Of a stretch of 64,000 bases of DNA, positions 33,597-44,900 are shown in pieces; the stretch's first letter is position 1; each line of letters starts with the position of its first letter. The notes beneath the pieces were generated by a model. It made no database searches and had not been told where the DNA came from. It was given only the letters and a program-made list of their open reading frames with translations. The stretch is from Jackrogersella multiformis (Eukaryota; Ascomycota; Sordariomycetes; Xylariales; Hypoxylaceae): NCBI GenBank assembly GCA_902806575.1, contig CADCXD010000009.1, positions 248,001 to 312,000 on the forward strand, in the 5' to 3' direction. The position numbers were made by a program, and so were the translations under genes.

Positions 33597-34882
33597 CTAC
33601 AAATTGCGGACTTTATTTTCTTTAATATCTTTCTCCTGAAGCACTCGAATGTTGCCCCTGCTTATAATGACGATGACGATGGAGACTTGCGCTTGGCTGG
33701 TTCGATAAGGTCTAATGCAGATGGTATCGGTGAGATCTCCTAGATAGGATAAGTTCTATTAATATCCTTCTGCTATCCCGGTTCTCCATACTATGTAGAG
33801 GCTAACCGTCAAGCCTCAGTGCGTGTACGGATGTACGTAAGGTAGTAGTGCTAAGTAAGCGGAACCAATACGGAGTAGTGAGCCGGGCTATAATATCATA
33901 TGATGCTATAAAAACATGTATATGAGACGAGAATATATCTTGTGTTCGGCCCTCAAACGCTCTAGGTCGCCTTCTAGTAGAATAATGAGAATAGTGAGTG
34001 CATATTGTGGATGATGAGTGGCAGACTAGGTAGCTCACCTCCACAGACACAAACGACAGCAGCGATGCCACTTTGTGTAATGGAACAGTATGGTATAAAT
34101 ATAATGTACCAATCCGTTGCTCATTAATGTCTCTCGTGCGACTTAAGATGATCTTGGCTGATTTCAACGAGCCTCGGTCTTCGACAAATCCCATACCGAT
34201 ATTTTCAACAGAAATATAACCAAGACATAAGTATCACGCACGCTGGCACGCCACAAAATAACACCTGATCCCTGTCACCACTTGATCTTTTCGGGAAATA
34301 TCCATACGGATCATCGTGATTTTGGGAGTGGCCCGTGGGTGTAGGCTTGGCAATTGTAAGATGAGAGCTTTGGATACCCTGATTGGACCGCCTCATCTAC
34401 GGAAAGGATTTCGTACAAATATAAGGCGAATAGGTAATCATCATCATCATCCTCATAAAAGTTGCCGGGGATTGGTCAACTATTTTATTTTGCTAGATTG
34501 AATTATCTCCATCCATGATCGATCAGCCCACCTTCTCAATAGATCATACATCCCATTCCGCTGCCGCCTGATCCCTTTTGTTCAAGCCGATTTACAAACA
34601 AACATGCATGCCCACGACATGAACCAGTACAATACATATGAGAAACCTAAGCAGGAGGATATTTGAGACACCGGAGATTGTGAATCCACCTGTCTGGGAG
34701 GTGAAAAGATGGTGTTCTCAGGTCGCCGACCTCGCCAGTTCCTAATTAAAAAGAAATACCTTCGAGAAATGTGCTGCCCTGGAGTGGTGCACTACCACCG
34801 TTTCGTTTCGTGTCGCCTTCTTAATCAACGAGTACCTAGACGGAAAACGAAGAGAAGATGAGAGAAGGGAATGTTGCGAATG
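33597..34882. other. Mostly intergenic; possible upstream exon of the small membrane protein
   Basis: 1.3 kb. The minus-strand ATG at 34194 opens ~50 residues ending at a GTGAGC donor and may be coding. A plus-strand frame at 33519-33743 opposes it and is less likely. The rest looks non-coding, including the 3' region of the gene ending at 34883. Confidence 0.35.
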
Positions 34883-37800
34883 CTAGAAAAATGCTTTATC
34901 GCCTGTTCCACGAAGCTTATTCTTCCCTTTAGTGAATAGCTTCATACCGGACTTCACTCCCTTGTTGCCGAACGCTCCCGCAGCCTGTAGGAGCTCCTTG
35001 CTCTTAGTCCCGACTTGGTTGCTAGAACCACCAAAACTACTCATAGGTTGTCCGGTTAACGGGTGTTGTAAATTGCCACTTGGTACCCTTCCGGTTTGTG
35101 CTGGCGGGGCGCCGGGATTGCTGGCGTTCAGATATTGCTGATAATAGGGCTGTTGAGCTTGTGGTGGAACACCAGACGGAGATGTTCGCCCCTGAGCTAA
35201 TACAGCCTGTCCTCCTAGCGATCCCGATCCCATTCCATGCTCCGGTTGGCTTTGCATGTACGCAATCCAATTTGATAAACCCGATTCCATCGAGTAAAAT
35301 TGAGATCGCGTTTCGTCAAACTTCTGGATTCTCTGTTCGATCGACACGATGTTGAGGATATCTCTAAAGGCCATGGTCTTTGCCTGTGAAGACGACTGGG
35401 TTGTTAGGGCCGGTTGAAGAACTGGGGACGGAGTGCGCGCCAACTCTATTGGATTATATAGCGCAGGGTGCTGTTCGACTGATGGTGTATTAATTGACGA
35501 TTGGATAAGCACTTTCTCCTTATCTTCCACGAATGATAGACGAAAGTGTTCGGGAGCTGTAGGTTGAGCCTGAGGAATATTCTCTGTCGCTAATGATGGA
35601 TCTCCGGGGCTTTGACTGCTTATTTGTGAATTTTGATGAGATATAGGGTTGAGACCCTCGGATTGTTCTTGTAAGGCGCTGGCAGCAGCAGTCACTGCAT
35701 CCAACTCTAACGCTAGAGTCGACTCGTTCTCACCTTGGCCACGAGAGAGTGCTGGCGCACCGCTTTGATTTGTGTCGGCAGGATTAGGTATAGCGTTTTC
35801 TGTGCTGTTTTCCCATGAAAACCGTCTTGGTTGACGTTCAATCTCTTGGGCTGGACTTCTGTGCGGGCTCCTGTGCGGGCTCAAGGGAGCGATACCTGGG
35901 AAAGAAGTCCCCCCTTGTAGGTTTTGATCAGATGCTGTCTCGCTTGGTAATTTGGATCCCTGCTTGAGAATTTGGCCCGTCTCCCTAAGAGATTTTTCCT
36001 CCGGCTGTGACAGGTATTCATCATAAACACCGGATAGATATGTACTTTCTCGAGTTAGTCCACCTTGGGCTGGATCAAAATCGTCCATAGATAATCCTAA
36101 AATGCCGCTTGCGTCAGGTGTATGGGTTGGGCTTTCGCTCAAAGATTTGATTATTTCCTCCCTTAGCTTGTCACTCTCCTTTTCTGGAGATGTCGTATAA
36201 ACAGTGCTCATTGTAGACTTCCGTTCTTTTGTTGTCGGTGTGACGAGGTCTGCTGGAGCGAAGACTGACCGGCGTGGATTCAACGGTGCCGTGGGAGTGA
36301 AGCCTGATCTAGTGGTGGCTGCATTCTCCTGAATAAAAGATGAACGGGACGGGGAAACCGTATACCCTGAAGATCGCGGTGCCATGTCGTTGGTAGGGGC
36401 TTCCTGTTCGTCCTTTGGTGCGATGCTAGGTAAAGCAAGAGGGTTTTCTGTTATCAGAGGCGGAAGAGATCGGGGCATCGGGTGATGTCCAGGTCCAGCA
36501 GAAATCACTCTAGAAGCTACGGCAGCGTCGTGTTTCCCAGTAGGACTATCAAACCCGTCTTCCCCAGAATGCTGGGCGGTTTTATTGTTCGCTGCTAGGT
36601 CCGAGTCGGCGTGTGTTGATGGTAGTTGTTTGACGGTAGTGGTTGGCTCAAGATCAGCAGGCTCCGCGTGTCTCTTGCTCATTGGAGACAAATCGGGATT
36701 GGCAATGCTGCCCAAGAAGGCTAGCCCGGACCCCTCGGCCTTTTCTGCGGGTGTTGGTTGTTCGGAACCGGTACTCAGAGTTTCTGATACCCAAGTCCCA
36801 GGAAGCTGAGGTCTAGACGGCGCCGATTGCTTAGATATTCCCACGTGGTCTTCTTTCTTCGGCTCGAAATCACCTAAAGGCGGCAGGATGATTTTAGGAT
36901 TAGGTTCGAGCTTTGGCCCTTCCAATGCACTAGAAGGATGTTTCTCTTCGTATACTCCTGTAGTGTTACGCTGGTTGCCTTCCGACCCAGATGATGGGCC
37001 AGGCTTGGCACCTGCGAAATTGGCCTGCTGGTTGTCCGGGACAGGGGACAGCGAAGGACGCGCCGACGGGCTAGAACCCCCAGAAGGTGAGAAGAAATCA
37101 TCTCCAAATCCAGACATACGTGCAACATCGGGTAACTTTGGGCTGGTAGACAGACGATGTTGATTTGTGCGCCCTCGGCCTAATGCGGTTTCATCCCTCC
37201 GTTCCTCAACAGGGGCCAGTATTTGCTTTAGACCCCGAGAGTGATCGGAACTGTTCTGACTCTCAAAACTGGTTCCTTGTTGCTGTTCTATTGAGGATCG
37301 AAGGGCATTTGCCGATGAAGGAGCCCCGTCGGTTCGACCATGGCCACTCTCTATACTAGGCCTACCCGGTTCCGTAGACCTTCGTTCGGTTTCCCTTTCT
37401 TCTGACCGATTGGAAATATCTGCCGGCCGGACGAAATGTGAAGATTTTGTAGTATTTTCCACCGAACCAGTCGTAGGTATTGCTCTTTGGGTCGACCATG
37501 GCTGAGATCCAGAACCAGTCCCTGCTTGAGAACCAGATCTGGGTGCGCCAATATCCCTGGAGTCAGGGACTTCCTTCCGGCTCATGCTGCTTTCACGGGG
37601 AGGGAAGCGAGATTGACCTTGCGCAGACGAGGCGGTCTCGACTAGGCCAGATCTTGGATTCACCCCAGTTTGGATATGTAGGGACGGAGGACCGCTGGGG
37701 CTTCTCACACCTGATGGGCCATGTGGGTTAGAATCGACAGCGGTTGCAGGTTGAGAGAAGCTCGAGGCTCTTGGTTGTTGGGGAGTGTTCGCGGCATGTT

Positions 37801-38192
37801 GCCGTAACGCAGCAATCCTCGACGTTGGCTGTGCAGATAGTGCAGGTTGAAGAGCAGGTTCTTCCGCGGACTCGTCGTAATCGTCCTCATACTCGTTGCC
37901 CCAGTCGTCACCATCGTAATTCTGAACTTTTGCTTCGACCCATTTTTTCGTCTTCGTCCGATTCACATTCGCTTTGTAGGCGCCCGGGGTGGAAGGTGTC
38001 CTTTACAGATAACGTATGTCAGTGACGAAGTCATACGAGGTGCGGCAAAGTTATACGAGGTGCACGATGGCAGGCCACCTAGGTAGGTAATAAAATGTAG
38101 TGAACTGGGCTTCGTAATAAAGGAAAAAGAACGAACATTGGAGAGAACGGGCTATTACTCCGTATGACGTGATTATATGTCCCATCATTCAT
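34883..38192 (-). CDS. Long disordered protein with conserved N- and C-terminal blocks
   Basis: The main exon, 38000-34883, is open from an acceptor (GTAAAG) and starts TPSTPGAYKANVNRTKTKKW, then WVEAKVQNYDGDDWGNEYED. No ATG opens this exon. A candidate first exon, 38192-38137, begins MNDGTYNHVIRSNSPFSPM and joins in phase, but its donor (GTTCGT) is weak, so the 5' end is tentative; the total would be 1057 residues. The middle ~850 residues are Ser/Pro/Gln-rich. Near the C-terminus lies an ordered block, FRDILNIVSIEQRIQKFDE and FYSMESGLSNWIAYMQSQPE, probably helical, and the end is basic (MKLFTKGKNKLRGTGDKAFF). No named family recognised. Two giant disordered genes lie next to each other on this strand. 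Confidence 0.65.
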
Positions 38193-39344
38193 GGTAGCGA
38201 ATCGAGAGATGTCCGATTATCTTATTGCGACATCTAGGACGAGCTGTACCGGAATCTCGGATTCGGGGAGAAATTCAAGATATGGTATACTTGAAAGCGA
38301 CACAGATTAACTCGTATTAAACTTGTCAAATATCGGTGTCGGCGGGTTTGAAGAACTTCGTACGCCAATGGCTATATGAAGATATGTCACAAAACTTCAC
38401 AGGCGCTTAGCGGTTCGAAGCGGGCAAAGCGGGCGAGGGCGAGAGCGAGGACGAGAGCGAGGCAAATCGCAGTCATGAAAATTAAATACCTAGCTAGGTA
38501 TAAAATAGGTAGGTATAAGCAAAGCGGGAAAAAGTTATAAGAGGGGGCCTGTATAGGTGTCGCTACTGGGATGGGGGATGTTAATAAACGATGTTTGATA
38601 TTGTTTGATTTTGTTTGATATATTCGATGTTACAATGGCAGAATGGCAGAATCTGTTCAAATTCAAATATGTACGAAAGAAAGGCTTGGAATTGCTGCAA
38701 CTAAGACGATCACAATGACGATGTTGATTATGGAAAAAATATGAATGTGAACCTTAGAAGTTGGAAATTGGTCAATGGAATAACGATAAATGATAAGTCT
38801 TTTAGACCTGCTGCTTCCATCTGTTGTACGTATCTTTACGCTAGAAGGTACTAGGTACCTATCTAGGTAGGTAGGTACAGTACATCAGGATCTGCTAGGG
38901 ATGTATAATACGTAATCCCGCCTTAGATGAACGCTTGCCCAGCACCTTACCAGGTAGGTAATAACGCCAAGCCTTCTGAATGGGGTACCGGTACTCGTAT
39001 TGCCGCATGCACAGCCACAGCCATAGCACACGAACACTAAAATCTGTCGCTCTAAGGAAAATCGGGACAATACTATTTTTAATAGAGTACTATTAGTGTA
39101 TAGCGATAAAGCGATAAAGCAATAAAGCGAAGCCCCTGAAGCCCCTGGATTCTACATAGTACTATTAAGAACACCAACACAATATATTATCCTTCCTACC
39201 TATCTAGATACTACACTATTGCAATGCCACACTTTATGCCCCAATTAAGTGAAAGTATATATCTCCATCTACGCTATCACTTCGTTATCCAACAACAATA
39301 CTCAATCATCATGTTTCCAGCAGCTATGTAAGATTACAATAGAT
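38193..39344. other. Intergenic, 1.15 kb
   Basis: AT-rich, with a GAGGGCGAGAGCGAGGACGA repeat near 38437-38463 and palindromes near 38490-38513 and 38850-38878. Promoter side of the disordered-protein gene and 3' side of the kinase gene. No gene seen. Confidence 0.45.
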
Positions 39345-40904
39345 CTATCCACTACTCATATCCCCCTTAAACCCATCAATTCTATCGGGATACTTAAACA
39401 AGAGTCGGCGCATCTCATCTTTAGCCTTGCAGTGTATTAGCTCAACTGATATATTAACTGTAGAATCATAGGCAAGTACATACGTCGCCAGCAACGGTGC
39501 CCACTGCGGCCACATTCCTGCCGTGCATATGTTATTACGTCTTCGAGAATGATTAGCATAGGACGTTTGAAACTTCAAGTAGAGCAAGAGTTGTTACATC
39601 GCGTATAAAGCATGTCGGTCGTAGAAGTCCTGCTGAGGTTCTGATGCTCCTATTTCATATTTATAGAGATCTATAAACTCCATTCCGAGGACATACCGAG
39701 GATCTCCCATACATTGGAGATCTACTGTCATTGAGACTTGTTAGTAGAGTTCCCTAAAACATCATTCATCGTACTAACTTTCATTATGCCCGTAAAAACA
39801 GCATGAGTCGAACATGATGGGCTGCTTAGTCTCTACATCAATTTGGATGTTGCCGTCCCAGAGATCACCGTGGCACAAAGTGGGCTTGATGCTTCTACCT
39901 CCTGTTTGCAAAGGTCTCAAGAGCCTTGGAATTACCTTCTGGGTAAACGCGCCTGGCCGTGCGTTGGTCCGTGCTTAAGACACGTAATACAAGTAGGTTC
40001 AAATCTCGCCGTAGTCGATTTAACCAGGTTCGACTTAGGTTTTTCTTTTAGGCATACCGAGGTATTAATAAGGATAGTTATTAAATCGCTTGGAAGTATG
40101 TTCGAGGTTTTTCTCCTGATAGAAAAGTTAAGTAGCTAACGCCGTTACTAACTAGCTATAACAATACCTTTAAAGTAAAAATAGCGATAGATTTCCTATA
40201 TTAAATAATACTCTAACTTTATCTCTCTATAAAGAGGTACTCTAAACATCTTATACGTAATAATACGCTTAATATATATTTCTTTAGGTACTTAGGTTAC
40301 ATACGTCCTCCGGACGTAAACAAAATCATCATCATCATCATCATCGGCTACGTCCTGTAGCTCGGGATCCTCGCCACGCTCTCTCTGTGCGTATACCAAA
40401 TTTTCCCGAAACAGCCGTGTGAAATATTCCTCCCAGTTGTCCGTCCAGTCGTTGATCATGGGAGCAGGACCATAGAAAGTTGTGACGTGGAAGCCAAACT
40501 TTCCAGCCGGCGATACGGATGATTGGTGGAGTTTCCTTATTATCTCTAAGATCTGTGAGGTGGAGGGAAGCCGAGCGACCAGGGGGCGGAAGTGAGTAAT
40601 GAAGAAAGATTTAGATGTGTCCCGTTCGAAGAATCCCCAGGCAGTCGGGGCCACGATATTATCGGAGATGTGAGTTGCGAGTGCTTTTGCTCCTTCATAT
40701 TCGGCTCTAGACATTCCAACTAATTCTTCTCGCTCAACAACCTTGGGCGTATTTTGTTAGCCACGACACGGCCTTCCGGAGATCATGCCCACCTTAACAA
40801 AATATTCTTGCTTCCCATCATCTACTTTAACGGTGATTCTAAACCCAGTAGACCACTCAATAGATGCGTCAGCGATCAAACGAAACCAATCATGAGAGGT
40901 ATAA
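39345..40904 (-). pseudogene. Fructosamine-3-kinase family gene interrupted by an insertion
   Basis: Exons on the minus strand: 40904-40793, 40741 to about 40346, [insertion], 39938-39779, 39724-39598 and 39540-39345. The pieces read DDGKQEYFVKVVEREELVG, FGFHVTTFYGPAPMINDW, REREGEDPELQDVA-like text (RERGEDPELQDVA), then after the insertion KVIPRLLRPLQTGGRSIKP, TLCHGDLWDGNIQI (catalytic HGDLWxGN), FDSCCFYGHNE and HALYAIRNNICTAGMWP. These are the landmarks of protein-ribulosamine/fructosamine kinases, which phosphorylate sugars on glycated proteins. Between ELQDVA and KVIPRLL lie ~400 bp with in-frame stops, so the copy is probably dead unless that stretch is spliced out. The first exon is not resolved; a start near 41025 (MAKR) is possible. 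Confidence 0.7.
39939..40345 (+). mobile_element. tRNA-like SINE-type insertion
   Basis: A ~380-407 bp AT-rich segment lies exactly where the kinase reading frame breaks. On the plus strand it starts with a Pol III A-box-like TGGCCGTGCGTTGG (39954-39967) and a B-box GGTTCAAATCT (39996-40006) spaced 42 bp, with a 4-bp stem and 7-nt loop CTTAAGA (39970-39984) between them. It ends near a (ATC)7 run (40325-40345), and simple repeats are common SINE tails. The acceptor stem does not pair, so it is not a working tRNA. GTAAAC occurs near both ends (39943 and 40316) and might be a target duplication, but that placement leaves the frame off by one. An intron carrying a SINE is the alternative. Confidence 0.5.
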
Positions 40905-41938
40905 CTAGAAAGGATGAAGTGCCATAGCCTTGCTTAGCATTTTCTGATATCCTGCCGATCATCACCACGGTGAAACTTTTACTATCAAACAATCTTATTG
41001 TAAAACTAACCTACATTCGTTTTGCCATGTCGGGTCACTGATATTACCTCGCAGTTCGCTGGGAGGACTAGCAGGGTTATCAGCTCCATCTTTACAATCA
41101 CCTAACGCCTTACTTTAGGTACCTGCTAGTATCGCTCGGTCCAGTGTTGCGACGCTCATTGCTATTAGTGATTAACAAGATAGAGCTTTAGTATACCTAG
41201 GTAGGTAGCTGTAACTATACTATAAAATTTTGACCTATTGTCATACGGATAGGCTCCACGAAGCAAAGTATGATCAATATATGCAAGCTGGTGAATACGA
41301 GATGTGTTGGAACTTATGAAACAAAGCTATTGGATGAGGTTAATCAGAAGACTTGGTCAATATATGCAAGACTGAACCAACAGGACTAAGTGGGCGCCAA
41401 CGGCGCTTAAGGAGATATTCAGATTGTATACATATAGGTCATTACGCCTTCCATCGCAAGAAGAAAGAGAAGGCAAGGACCTTAAGACCATAGAGAATTA
41501 TTACTCGAGATTGAACTATAGTTCCAAATCCTATTGCCCTTGTCACACCTATACACTAGAACACATACGTACGATGATGAAAGAAAATGAGAGGCTAACA
41601 GAGTACTTAGGGAGAATATACGTCTAGAAGTTAGAGTTGCATGAGCGCTAAGCGCCGAGGCGCTGTCATAAGTATTTTAGCGATAATCTGATTGGCCATA
41701 ATAAGTCTGTTGGATGTATCAGTTATGCTGACGTTACATGCCAGAACCCAATGCTTGACAACTATACACTGCCTTACTTGCTATTGTGTTTAGTAAACCC
41801 CTATTTAATTATGACATACTAGAGCAAAATTCACACAGCGTCTCTCTATTATGTTGCGCATATCGTATGCCGGTAAGTAATCACTTGTTTGCTTACCCCT
41901 GTCTAAGGTAATGAAGTCTTGACTGACCGTAACAGGCA
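40905..41938. other. Intergenic upstream of the NACHT-WD40 gene
   Basis: About 1 kb. It may include the unresolved first exon of the kinase gene (near 41010-41025). A TCAATATATGCAAG direct repeat occurs near 41274 and 41358, suggesting an old insertion or duplication. Palindrome near 41197. Confidence 0.4.
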
Positions 41939-44900
41939 ATGAGCGACACGCCGCCTCCATCTCAAACCCTGGCGGGGAACGTGCCAATACGCCCTGTGAT
42001 TTCACAGGCCGCACACATCTGTAATGATGATCGTTCTTCCCCCGGAGTTGCCGCCGTAGAATCCGTAACTACATCGGGACCTTCCGCAAATAAACGACAC
42101 ACAAGTTTCTGGGTGAGGCGACGTTCCGATAAAGATGGCGAAGATGGTATTAGGGGCCCTACAGGTCTCAGGGTTTTGCATTCTTCCCCCGAGCCGTTAT
42201 TGGATATCATATTTGTACATGGCCTACGTGGAGGGTCGATAAAGACTTGGCGAAAGGGCAATGACCCTCGTATGTTTTGGCCACAACGGTGGTTGCCTAT
42301 AGAGCCCGGGCTACGCAATGCCAACATTCATAGCTTTGGATACGATTCAGATTGGGCTAGTACAAAGCCAAGCAAATTGGACGTTCACGACTTCGGACAG
42401 TCACTGCTGGAAGAAATGAGGAATTCACCATGTTTGAGAGAGAACTCAAATGTAAAAGTTGACTTCTGCGACGTTGTTCTAATGCTGACGGTATACAGGG
42501 CCCTATAATCCTACTCGGACATTCTATGGGTGGTCTTGTGGTAAAAAAGGCAAGATCTTATGTGATAGTATAGATGTATACCTAGGTACTATACGACTGA
42601 CTTATACTGATAGGCCTTCATCCTAGCAAGGGATACACCAGATTTCAGACACCGCATCAGGTGTATTTTCTTCCTCGCAACACCACATCGAGGTTCTGAC
42701 TATGCTGCAACTCTGAATAATATCCTAACTATTTCGGGGCTAATGTATTCTCGTCGATACATCGATGATCTAACTACTGGTTCCACTTCGACAAAACTAA
42801 TTAATGATGACTTTAGGAAGTATTTGGGCGATATACCGATATTTTCTTTCTACGAGACTTTACGAATGAACCTAGGTGTTTCATCCGGTTTAATCGTACA
42901 AAAGAATTCGGCTATCCTTGGTATAGCCTCTCCAGTTACCCCTATTTCATATTCGGGGATACTAATTAGGTTTTATCGGAGTTTAGGGCCTGGTTTTATG
43001 AATGAACGAGTCCAATATATAAATGCGAACCATCGAGACATATGCAAGTTTGAGAGCAAGGATGATCCTAGCTATATAACCATAAAGAATGCACTAGTCA
43101 GTGCAACAGAAGAGTTATTGGAAGACAGTGAGTGTAATAAATACCTAAATAATCATAACTAGAGTTACTTAACTGGTTTATATAGTTTCAAAGAGCAGTA
43201 CTAAAAAGTCAAGGGAGCAAATGATGATCTTAAAATCATATTTAGGCATATCAGACCGTCCGGATGACCACTTTTCAACGCTTGATGGTTCCTGTCAATG
43301 GGTCAATGGTCGAGATGACTTCCAAGATTGGCGAGATCCCCCCGATGACATTCTTGAGAATAATAACGAAGCGGCAGCCAGACTACCTTCAATCTTCTGG
43401 GTTCATGCTAATCCTGGAACTGGAAAAACACACCTGGCAGCGCATGTCGCGTCCGATCTTCGCCAGCTCCAACTCGAGTGTGCTCACTATTGTTTTCATA
43501 TTGGCAACAAATCTTCACGCTCCCTAGGAGACTTTCTGAGATCCATGGCTTATCAAATGGCAACTTCAAATGCTTACATTCGCCAAAAACTGACTTCTCT
43601 ATGTGATGATGGCTCAACTTTCGACAGGGATGATGTTCGTACAATATGGGCAAAGGTCTTCAAAAGGGGAATCTTTCAGGTACGCCATCCAAAAATGATT
43701 AGTTTTGAGGAACGCACAGATTAACCTCCGTCAAGTCTCAAGTACACACGCCTCAGTACTGGGTTATCGATGCGGTCGATGAGTGTAATAAGTACCAAGA
43801 GCTTTTCACGATGATCAAAACCGAGAGGCCGAACTTTCCTCTCCGAATCTTTATCACAAGCCGAAAAGTTCCAGACATGCAGAGACTACATCGCGTCCTA
43901 GAAGGTTCTGTCACCCTATCATGCATTGAAATACCATTCAATGATAGTATGGGTGATATTGAGTGCTATATACGTAGCCGTATCGAGAATCTGCAAGTTG
44001 ATGATCTTTCTAGCAAGCAGGATCTTGCGAGTAAAATTATTCATAGATCAAATGCTTGCTTTCTATGGGTTCGACTTGTCATGGATGAGCTGGAGCAGGT
44101 ATACTCAAACGAAAGTATCCTCCAGGTGCTTCAGAGTATTCCTGAAGGAATGATACCTTATTACGAGAGAACTATCAGAGCGATGACGGAGAAAAAGCTG
44201 GAGAAACATATTGCCCAAGCTGTTCTACTTTGGACAGTGGCAAGCTCTCGAAACCTAGCCATCTCAGAACTTTCGCAGGCGCTCAGCTTAGACATCAACA
44301 CTGTCCTTCCTAGTGCGAAAAACGCAGTAGAAGGGCTCTGTGGCCAGCTAGTATCTATTGACACTAGTTCTGGCCGTGTTCAATTGGTTCATCCTACTGC
44401 ACGCGAGTTTCTCCTCTCTGAAAGTGCAGGGGAATTCCGCATTTCAGAACCCCTGGCGCATGAAAGGGTCGCACTGACGTGTTTGGGGTTATTATGTAGC
44501 GCCGAGATGCAACCACCTCGAAGTCGACTACTATTAGGTTCGAATAGGCTTCGAAAGGAGCCATCGCCGTTCATCGACTATGCAATGACTCATTTCTCCG
44601 AGCACATATATAGTTCGTCAGCGGAATCCGACAAACTTCTTCTTGCGATATATCGATTTTTCAAGATGAACGTTTTATCCTGGATTGAAAGAATGGCCCA
44701 GAAGGGTGATGTTCAATGTTTGATCAGAGCTTCGAAGAATTTAAAAGCTTATTTGGATCGAAGAGCCGAATGTCAATCCCTGTTGAAGAGCCAAGTGAGA
44801 AATATTGATGCTTGGTCCACGGACTTGAGCAGAGTAGTGACCAAGTTTGGCACAGTTCTCTTACAGGATCCTTCGTCGATATACTTCATCATCCCGCCTC

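Noticed and set aside
33519..33743. Plus-strand 74-codon frame with an Asp run
   Set aside because: It begins with GTG and opposes a minus-strand intron with complete donor, branch and acceptor; the minus-strand model is better, though not certain.
39954..40020. Functional tRNA-Leu (anticodon loop CTTAAGA)
   Set aside because: Acceptor stem and D arm do not pair properly and the T stem is mismatched; better read as a tRNA-derived SINE head.
39949..40315. GTAAAC at both ends as a definite target-site duplication
   Set aside because: Removing the segment between these copies leaves the kinase frame off by one base, so the true insertion ends remain uncertain.
41424..41627. Plus-strand 67-codon frame upstream of the NACHT-WD40 gene
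   Set aside because: It is preceded by direct repeats and AT-rich sequence, with no homology I can recognise and no splice signals linking it to a gene.
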